The position numbers were made by a program, and so were the translations under genes. Of a stretch of 64,000 nucleotides of DNA, positions 57,331 to 64,000 are shown piece after piece (within the stretch, counting starts at the first letter, position 1; each line of letters opens with the position of its first letter). Below the pieces are notes generated by a model, which did no database searches, was not told where the DNA came from, and saw only the letters and a program-made list of their open reading frames with translations. Source of the stretch: Lewinellaceae bacterium (GTDB taxonomy: Bacteria > Bacteroidota > Bacteroidia > Chitinophagales > Saprospiraceae); contig JADJRC010000022.1 in NCBI GenBank assembly GCA_016712415.1, positions 1-64,000 of the forward strand. Reading direction: 5' to 3'.

Positions 57331-58556
57331 CTATTTCGCTTTCATCAGTTTGACGGTAAACGTGGTGCCTTTGCCCACTTCGGACTGTTTTACAAAATCT
57401 TGCCCCGGTGGTACTGCTCAATGATGCGTTTGGAGAGTGAAAGTCCCAGTCCCCAACCGCGCGTTTTGGTGGAAAAGCCGGGTTTGAACACGGTTTTATA
57501 CCGTCCGGCAGGAATGCCCTTGCCCGTATCGCTGATATCCAGGCACACATAAGGTCCTTCTTCGTACACCTTTGCCGTAATCTTTCCTTTGCCTTCTTCC
57601 ATGGAGTCGATGGCATTGCGCAGCAGGTTTTCCATAACCCAGTCGAGCAGCGGAGCATTGACGCTCACGAGCAGCGGCGCATGTTCGCGAGGCTGGGGAA
57701 ACTCGAATTCCACCCGGCGCGGCGCGCGGCGCTGCATGTATTCCCGATTTTTCTCCAGTTGATCGTAGAAATTGGTGACACTGAGTTCGGGCTGGGAACC
57801 GATCTTGGAAAAGCGGTCGGCCACCAGTTCAAGCCGCGTGACGTCGGCACGCAATTCATCGAGCATCTCCTGGTTGGTCGGGTTGTCCTCATTCACCGCT
57901 TTGAGTGTTTCCACCCAGCCGAGTATGGCGGTGATCGGGGTGCCCAGTTGGTGGGCGGTTTCCTTGGCCATGCCCAGCCAGACCTGGTTTTGCTCGGCCC
58001 TGCGCGCCATGCTGAATCCAATGTATCCGAAAGCGATGAAAGCAGCAATGAGAAACAACTGCAACGCAGGATACCAGTTCAGCCATTTAATCAGACTGGA
58101 GTGGGTGTAAATCAGCGTTTTATGTATATCAGGAGGGAAAACGATCTCGATCACCCCGGTGTCTTGCAGAATCATCCGGTCGAGCGCTTTCTGTACGTCA
58201 TCGAGATCCATTTCTTCCAGGTTGCGGTCGTCGATATTGCGGTATTGTTCAATGTCGCCGCTTTCGTTGAGCAGTATTACAGGAATGGTGGTATTTTGTT
58301 CGATAATTTTCAGGTGCAGGGTGAGGTCGCAGTAATTGGCGAGCGTATCTGTGCGCATTTTGGCAAGCATGCGCATCGCCTCCGCAAATTGTTCCGCCTG
58401 CTGATTTTCCCGCTCCATCAGGCGTTCGGCAAGGTATCGTGTGTAGAGCAACGAAATAATAATGATCAGCACACCGGCGGTGGCCAGATACCATTTCCAA
58501 TATGATTTGCGGGTATAAATATCCATAGTGCTGCGAAAGAATGGGCGAAGGTACAA
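57331..58556 (-). CDS. Membrane sensor histidine kinase (frame broken near the 3' end)
   Basis: Two transmembrane helices (about residues 20-42 and 160-182) flank a sensing domain of about 115 residues. The H-box is MAKETAHQLGTPITAILGW (His202). N-box (ENLLRNAIDSM) and G-boxes (DISDTGKGIPAG, GWGLGLSLSKRII) follow. ATG at 58556 gives MYLRPFFRST, but ATG at 58526 (MDIYTRKSYW) is the likelier start. The raw frame stops at 57390 after YHRGKIL. Adding one T to the T run in the minus strand (57396-57399) continues the protein as FVKQSEVGKGTTFTVKLMKA and ends at 57331, as expected for the kinase C-terminus. No response regulator is adjacent, so its partner is elsewhere. Confidence 0.88.
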
Positions 58557-58622
58557 CTTCGTTAAAACGTCATTTACAAGGTTTTAGCGTTTTTGTTTTT
58601 CGCGGCGACCGGATCAACTTAA

Positions 58623-58665
58623 TTTTGTTTAATATTTTGACTATCTAACTTAAACAAAATATCCT
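58623..58665 (+). promoter_or_regulatory. Promoter-like region with inverted repeat upstream of crtI
   Basis: TTTTGTTTAA (58623-58632) and TTAAACAAAA (58650-58659) are exact inverted arms 17 bases apart. They overlap a sigma-70-like pair, TTGACT (58637-58642) and TATCCT (58660-58665), spaced exactly 17 bases. The right arm fills the end of the spacer up to the -10-like box. This arrangement is what one expects when a dimeric regulator controls the promoter. The transcript would start about 20-25 bases before ATG 58696. Which regulator binds is not known from the window. Confidence 0.5.
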
Positions 58666-58695
58666 TACAACGCGTTTTGTGCTTCGTTTCAGACC

Positions 58696-60168
58696 ATGTC
58701 CAAAAAAATAGTTGTTATCGGTTCCGGATTTGCCGGATTGTCTGCTGCCTGCAACCTGGCGGCCGGTGGTTATGATGTGACGGTATTGGAAAAAAACAGC
58801 GTTCCGGGTGGCCGGGCGCGAAAATTTGAAGCGGAAGGTTTCGTCTTCGATATGGGACCGTCCTGGTACTGGATGCCCGATGTTTTTGAACAGTTTTTTG
58901 CCCGTTTCGGGAAAAAGGTCTCCGATTATTACGATTTAAAACGGCTCGATCCCTCGTATGTGGTGTGGTTCGGGGAGCACGACCGGGTGGACATTCCTGC
59001 CGATATGAAAGCCCTGGAGTCGCTTTTCGAACAAATAGAGCCGGGGAGTGGCCCCCGACTGCAAAAGTTTCTTGCCGAGGCGGGGTATAAATACAGGGTC
59101 GGAATGCGCGAATTCGTGCACAAACCGAGCGACAGTATCCTTGAGTTTGCAGACTGGCGCGTGCTGGGCAGTATGTTTCGCCTGGATATGTTTACATCGA
59201 TGTCTAAACATGTCCGCAGTTATTTCCGGAACGACAAGTTGATCCGGCTCCTGGAGTTTCCGGTATTATTTCTGGGCGCCACGCCTCAGAAGACCCCGGC
59301 CTTGTACAGCCTGATGAACTACGCAGACATGTCCCTGGGAACCTGGTACCCGATGGGCGGCATGTTCAGGATTGTGGAGGGCATGGTTTCGCTGGCCCGG
59401 GAGTTGGGCGTTGCCTTTGAGATGAATAGCGAAGTCAGGCAAATTTATGTGCCGAACGGGCGTGCGACGACCGTCATCACCCACCAGGGAACGGAGTACC
59501 CCGCAGATGTCGTGGTTGGCGCTGCCGACTACCACCATATCGATACCAGCCTGCTCGATGAGCGTGTGCGCAACTACTCTGAAAAATACTGGGACAGCAG
59601 GACAATGGCGCCTTCCTGCCTTTTGTATTACATCGGTGTGAACAAGCGGCTCGACCGCCTGGAACACCATAACCTGTTTTTCGACGAGGATTTTGGACGC
59701 CATGCGCGGGAGATATACGAAACCCCGGCTTGGCCGGAAAAACCGCTTTTTTATGTCAGCGCACCCTCCAAAACCGATCCGTCCGTAGCGCCTCCGGGTT
59801 GTGAAAACCTCTTTTTACTGATTCCTGTGGCGCCCGGACTGGCCGACACGCCGGAGATCAGAAAGCGGTATTACGATATGACCATGGAGCGGCTCGAACG
59901 CCTGACCGGCCAACAAATCCGGGAACACGTGACCTGGTGCCGCTCCTACGCCCATGCAGACTTTGTATCGGACTACCATGCCTTCAAAGGCAATGCCTAC
60001 GGATTGGCCAATACATTGCTCCAGACGGCATTTCTGAAGCCCAAACTCAAAAACCGCCATGTAGATAACCTGTATTATACCGGCCAACTTACCGTCCCCG
60101 GCCCCGGTGTGCCGCCTTCGCTGATCAGCGGGCAGGTGGTTGCCGGGGAAATTGCAAAACGGTTTTAA
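58696..60168 (+). CDS. crtI: Phytoene desaturase / carotenoid FAD oxidoreductase
   Basis: The 490-residue product is a CrtI-type flavoprotein that introduces double bonds into phytoene (or a later carotene) at the membrane. The FAD-binding motif is GSGFAGLSAACNLAAGGYDV (from residue about 8), followed by EKNSVPGGRARKFEAEGF. The C-terminal signature is NLYYTGQLTVPGPGVPPSLI. The middle has the usual GTWYPMGGMFRIVEGMVSLA. It is the first gene of a two-gene operon with crtB (21 bases between them), which supports a desaturase role over other members of the family such as ketolases. Confidence 0.92.
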   Translation: MSKKIVVIGSGFAGLSAACNLAAGGYDVTVLEKNSVPGGRARKFEAEGFVFDMGPSWYWMPDVFEQFFARFGKKVSDYYDLKRLDPSYVVWFGEHDRVDIPADMKALESLFEQIEPGSGPRLQKFLAEAGYKYRVGMREFVHKPSDSILEFADWRVLGSMFRLDMFTSMSKHVRSYFRNDKLIRLLEFPVLFLGATPQKTPALYSLMNYADMSLGTWYPMGGMFRIVEGMVSLARELGVAFEMNSEVRQIYVPNGRATTVITHQGTEYPADVVVGAADYHHIDTSLLDERVRNYSEKYWDSRTMAPSCLLYYIGVNKRLDRLEHHNLFFDEDFGRHAREIYETPAWPEKPLFYVSAPSKTDPSVAPPGCENLFLLIPVAPGLADTPEIRKRYYDMTMERLERLTGQQIREHVTWCRSYAHADFVSDYHAFKGNAYGLANTLLQTAFLKPKLKNRHVDNLYYTGQLTVPGPGVPPSLISGQVVAGEIAKRF

Positions 60169-60189
60169 GATTATACATCAATTTGAAGC

Positions 60190-61032
60190 ATGGACCATCT
60201 CCAACTTTTTCACAATACCTGCTTTGAGTGCAGCAGCCTGATCACCAGACGATATTCCACTTCATTTTCGATGGGTATCCGGTTGTTCCACAAGCGTTTT
60301 CGCGCGCCCATCTGCGGCATTTACGGATTTGTCCGTTTTGCCGACGAAATCGTGGACACTTTTCACGAATATCCGAAAGAAGCGCTGCTAAAACGGTTCC
60401 GCGAGGATACCTACCGGGCTATTGACGAGGGTATCAGCCTGAATCCAGTGTTGCATTCTTTCCAGCAAGTCGTACACCGGTACGGCATCGGTAATGATCT
60501 GATCGAGGCTTTTCTGTGCAGTATGGAAATGGACCTCACCAACGCAACCTATGACAACGGCAGCTACGACGCCTATATCTACGGCTCGGCAGAGGTGGTG
60601 GGGCTGATGTGCCTCCGGGTCTTCTGTGAGGGCGACACAGACCGTTATGAACAACTCAAGGCACCTGCGCGGAGTCTCGGCGCCGCATTTCAAAAGATCA
60701 ACTTCCTGCGCGATATCAAAAGTGATTTTGACGAAAGGGGCCGGATATATTTTCCCGGAGTGGATTTCAGCCGGTTTACCAACGAAGACAAACGCAACAT
60801 CGAGTCGGACATCAAAGCGGACTTCGACGCGGCCCTCGACGGTATCCGGCGCCTGCCCGACGGCTCCCGCTTTGGCGTATATCTCGCATACAAGTACTAC
60901 ACCCACCTGTTCAAGAAAATCAGAAACGCTCCTGCCCAGCGTGTGGCACAAGAGCGTTTCAGGTTGTCGGACAAGCGGAAGGTATACCTGCTTTTCAGCT
61001 CTGCCTTGCGGCATCAACTGAATTTTTTGTGA
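60190..61032 (+). CDS. crtB: Phytoene synthase
   Basis: The 280-residue product is a squalene/phytoene-synthase-family enzyme that condenses two geranylgeranyl diphosphates to phytoene. The two aspartate-rich motifs are present: ADEIVDT (residues 51-57) and INFLRDIKSDFDERGRIYFP (about 178-197). YSTSFSMGIRLF at about residue 22 is also typical. Together with crtI it supplies the first committed carotenoid steps. No cyclase or hydroxylase lies in the window, so the final pigment cannot be told. Confidence 0.93.
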   Translation: MDHLQLFHNTCFECSSLITRRYSTSFSMGIRLFHKRFRAPICGIYGFVRFADEIVDTFHEYPKEALLKRFREDTYRAIDEGISLNPVLHSFQQVVHRYGIGNDLIEAFLCSMEMDLTNATYDNGSYDAYIYGSAEVVGLMCLRVFCEGDTDRYEQLKAPARSLGAAFQKINFLRDIKSDFDERGRIYFPGVDFSRFTNEDKRNIESDIKADFDAALDGIRRLPDGSRFGVYLAYKYYTHLFKKIRNAPAQRVAQERFRLSDKRKVYLLFSSALRHQLNFL

Positions 61033-61087
61033 CCCCCGGGAAACGCGACGTATAAACCCGGTATCAACAAAACGATACAAACTATGC

Positions 61088-61127
61088 ATGGCCGGCAGGA
61101 TTTCCTGCAGGCCATTTTTATTTCAGT
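61088..61127 (+). terminator. Terminator of the crtI-crtB operon
   Basis: ATGGCCGGCAGGA (61088-61100) pairs with 61103-61115 with one mismatch, and is followed by TTTTTATTTC. It lies 55 bases after the crtB stop, and its T tract runs into the 3' end of the convergent cytochrome gene. Confidence 0.75.
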
Positions 61128-61450
61128 TTTGTCAGCCAGTCGGCGATTTTGTTCATATCTGCCTTGGCTACCTTCTGGGCCAGCATCGGTACATAACCGG
61201 GCCAGTTCGAGGGTTCGGGCTTGGCCACCAGCTGGGCGATGCGTTTGGCGGAATATTTCTTTGCTGCGATATCCGTCCACATCGGTCCGACCAGTTTGCG
61301 GTTCATGGCATGGCAAGCGGCGCAACCGTATTTATCAAGCAGCGTCTGGACCTCTGCGGGAATGTCGGGGCCGGTTGTTTGAGGCGGTGCAGCGGGTTTA
61401 AAAGCCGTCAGCAGGAGCAACAGCGGTAAGAGCGCGAGGATTTTATTCAT
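61118..61450 (-). CDS. Small periplasmic cytochrome c
   Basis: I chose ATG at 61450 (MNKILALLPLLLLLTAFKP, a signal peptide); the frame extends to a GTG at 61501 but the added residues do not fit. The 110-residue protein is a class I cytochrome c: the haem-binding motif is GCAACHAMN, and the sixth ligand is probably the Met in GYVPMLAQ. The C-terminal helix (MNKIADWLTKL) is typical. It transfers electrons in the periplasm. It is monocistronic and convergent with crtB. Confidence 0.9.
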   Translation of the reverse strand: MNKILALLPLLLLLTAFKPAAPPQTTGPDIPAEVQTLLDKYGCAACHAMNRKLVGPMWTDIAAKKYSAKRIAQLVAKPEPSNWPGYVPMLAQKVAKADMNKIADWLTKLK

Positions 61451-61560
61451 GTAAGCGAAATAGTTAAAACGGCATGATTGCAGAACAAAAGTGGGGGGCA
61501 CGGCTGCAACATTCCTTATTTGTTTTTTTCTTTTTCAATTCTTTAACAGGAAAACCGGCA

Positions 61561-64000
61561 TTATTCCTTCTTTCTGCCCGCTTTTACCCGGTTGACAAAA
61601 GCGTCGGCCAGTGAAGGGTTCGCAGGCACGATCTCGTACGTTTCGCCGTCGGGCATTTTGATCTGGGTTTCTTTCGATTTCAACCCTACCATCGCATCGT
61701 TGAAGCGGGTGCTGCTCGACACAACGTTCATCGCGCCCGCCTGATACCCGAAAAAGTACCACAGGTCGGCTGAAGGTTTGATGTAGATATAGAAACGGTC
61801 GTCCTCGTTGCCGGGCATTTTGTATTCCACGTACACCGTCAGGGTTTTGCCGAACGGCTCGCCGTTGATGGCCACCACCGGGTTCTTGTCTTCCAGACTC
61901 AGGAAAGACTGGTATTCATCGTTCCAGATGACCGGGTGCCTGCCCAATACAAACAGGTACTTGTTATCCTTTTTCGGCAGCACGACCAGGTTGTTCTGCA
62001 GGTTGGCCATGGCCTCCTGACGGTCTTTTTCATCGCTGATCAGTTCGCTGACAGCCGGTTGGTAAAAGGTCGGATTGGTGTTGTAAATGGCAGGCTGGGC
62101 GTCGAAACTTGAAGCCCGGATATCGTTGACCATGATATCGATCAGCGATTTGGGAATCGTCATTTCGATGCCGCTCATAAACTCGCCGGTGACGGTGTGA
62201 AACACCGAGTCGGGCTTGTTGTAATCGGATTTTACCCGACCGGCGGCGGTCACTTTCATATACTTCAGGCCGGACCCGATATTGAGCAAGCCCTCGCCCT
62301 GAACCGTACCCACACGGTTGTCGAACGTCATTTTGGGGCCGCGCATGGTAATGCCGGCCACCTTGGAGGAGTCGCCGTAGGTGAACCGGTCGTTTTTGGC
62401 GTCGTACTTGAACACCCCCGTACAGTTCAGAATGGCCCTGTCGACACGCGCATAAGCGGGCAACAGGATGCGCGGATACATTTCGCCAAACTCTCTGGAA
62501 AGGTAAAAGCCGGTAACGAGCGGGTCGCCCTCTTCGTTTTTGGCATTGACGATCCGGATGATGGGGTCGGTGCGGTCTACCTCTGAATAGATACTGAACC
62601 AGTGCTTGTTGGGCAGTTTATCGGCTTCTATTTTGGCATAACCCTCGAAGCGCAGGTTGCGCTGATTGGCTTTCAGAATTATTTTCCCTTTAAACAGGGT
62701 GCGGACGTCCATGTGGAAGCTGTCTTCAGGCGCAATATCGCCGCTGGCAGAGGTGAGTACGTTTTTGGTCGACATGGTGCCGCCGCCCCGCCGCTCGCCG
62801 ATGATATTGTTGAAAAACACTTCCTGGTTGTAACCGAATATATTGTACTCGTAAAAGCCGGTGGCTTTGTAGAGTTTTTTGCCCAAAATGTCCACAGTAG
62901 CCCGGTTAATCGTGTGGTACTTGTTCACTGTGTCGGCTACAATGCGCGCATTTTCCAGTTGCTTCATTTTTCCGCCCGGCTCGATGATGATGTCGGTTGT
63001 ATCCGGGTAAACATACGCGTCGGCGGATTTGATGACTTTAACCCCGCCGATGTTCAGGTAGTTGGTTTTCATGTCGTAAAACGCCGTCTGGCCGGTAAAC
63101 GACAGGGTATCCTGGTCCGGAGCGATCGAAACGAAGTTGCCCGGCTTGTTGGGGTCCGATTCGAATTCAATGGTCTTTTTACGCATGTCCCAGGTGAACT
63201 CGTTCATCGAGGTGCGGTACTGGTCGAGGGGAAGGGTGGTGTTGGCGCTTTCGGAGTTGGCTTTAAAGGCGCCGTTCTGGGCATCGAAATCGAGTTCGCC
63301 GTCGATGTTCCTGGAGTCGAAAGCAATACCGGTTCCGTCCAGCGACTTGATCTCCAGGTCTGCCGTATCGGCGCTGGCCTGGAAGGGGCCGTAGGAGATC
63401 AGTTTGGATGTCAGTTTGCCCTCCGTCCATTCAAATACGCCGCGACCTTTCAAGCCGGAGGGGGTCAGAATAAGCGTTCCCTTGTGCGAATACCCGGCGG
63501 CTTTGAACAGCTCAAAGTTTTTTGCCATACTCTCCACATACATGGAGTCTTTGAACGGCAGCCAGTTCACCGAAACGTTTTCACCCTTGGCCTGGGGTAC
63601 CTTTACGGCGCCTTTCCGGTCTTCTTCCATGAAGAACTTTTTGGCGGTACCTGTCGTCTGCCGGGGACGGAAAACAAGGTCTTCCGATTCGATATCGGCA
63701 GTGAGGTATTCGAGTTTTCCTTTTCCGAGGAAGCCTTTGTTGCTGAGGTCGAGTTCGCCCGTGTAGTTGCCTTTTTTGGAATAGGTGGGGTAGCCTGCCG
63801 GCGGAGTTTTGTGCACGAAACCGAAAGATTTATCTTCATCGCGCACGACGATGGTTTCCTTGAAGGGTTCGAAAATAGTGGCGGGATACATTTCCCCCTG
63901 AACTTCAGTTGATCTTTGGTGTAGCTGTCCAGACCATTGAAGGAGAAGGGGTCAAGTTTGAAATAAAAGGAATCGCGGGTGTACACGCCTTTCTGAATAA
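61561..64000 (-). CDS. Large Bacteroidota-type protein of unknown function (5' part outside window)
   Basis: From ATG 63891 the frame gives 776 residues, but coding sense continues upstream in another frame (LDPFSFNGLDSYTKDQLKF) to the window edge. One additional G in the minus-strand G5 run near 63892-63897 joins the two as FRGEMYPATIF, so the real start is beyond 64000. The visible part is rich in beta-strand patterns, with repeated short texts such as FRGEMYP, FEGYAKIEADKLPN and GEFMSG. There are no membrane segments and no catalytic motif I recognise. The spacing pattern suggests a long beta-solenoid or envelope-associated protein. The C-terminus is basic (NRVKAGRKKE). I do not know its function. 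Confidence 0.75.

Noticed and set aside
62602..63912. 436-codon plus-strand open frame antisense to the large 3'-end protein
   Set aside because: It is a shadow frame; the minus-strand product has the consistent composition and continues across the window edge.

Overview
The window looks like a chromosomal stretch of a Bacteroidota bacterium, most likely a Saprospirales/Saprospiraceae-type organism. Five proteins carry the C-terminal sorting domain of the type IX secretion system (T9SS; motif NQPNPF or FPNP, then DxxGR, then a short hydrophobic end). Three of these are giant proteins built from HYR, Ig-like, cohesin-like and dockerin-like domains, a style typical of that group. The phylum is well supported; the family is inferred. 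No rRNA, tRNA, insertion sequence, transposase or CRISPR array was seen.

Layout. (1) Positions 1-16492 hold the 3' part of a giant T9SS surface protein. It contains about 41 near-identical tandem units of 261 bp (87 residues) at about 3536-13995, broken by many indels. (2) Positions 16493-17248 hold two families of short palindromes, one amplified into about 17 tandem copies of 26 bp. (3) Positions 17249-26723 hold a second giant T9SS protein of about 3157 residues after repair of one frameshift, with four cohesin-like domains at its N-terminus. (4) Positions 27234-35993 hold a third giant of about 2920 residues after repair of three frameshifts, with two lamin-tail-like domains. All three giants end in the same cassette: dockerin-like pair, cohesin-like domain, T9SS sorting domain. 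(5) Positions 36239-47351 hold a CBM9-like T9SS protein, an M16 peptidase, a histidine-phosphatase lipoprotein, a T9SS subtilase, an M57-like lipoprotein protease, lysA and a CotH-like secreted protein. (6) Positions 47776-53439 hold an ECF sigma factor with a small membrane partner, a membrane glycosyltransferase-like/TPR protein, a methyltransferase and a carboxyltransferase (pccB-like). (7) Positions 53366-58556 (minus strand) hold a DUF2971 protein, a Uma2-type nuclease-like protein, a haem-motif lipoprotein and a sensor kinase. (8) Positions 58696-61032 hold a crtI-crtB carotenoid operon behind a promoter-like inverted repeat. (9) A small cytochrome c and the 3' part of a large protein of unknown function close the window on the minus strand.

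A large part of the sequence (giants, CBM9-like protein, subtilase) is devoted to cell-surface or secreted proteins exported by T9SS. The giants could form a surface scaffold if their cohesin-like and dockerin-like modules pair; this is inference. Single-base frameshifts in short homopolymers recur in otherwise intact genes (near 2490, 21600, 27373, 28320, 28368, 43685, 57397 and 63894). They suggest an incompletely polished long-read assembly, so most broken frames here are probably sequence errors and not real pseudogenes. The exact repeat number and the indels within the giant array should be treated as provisional.
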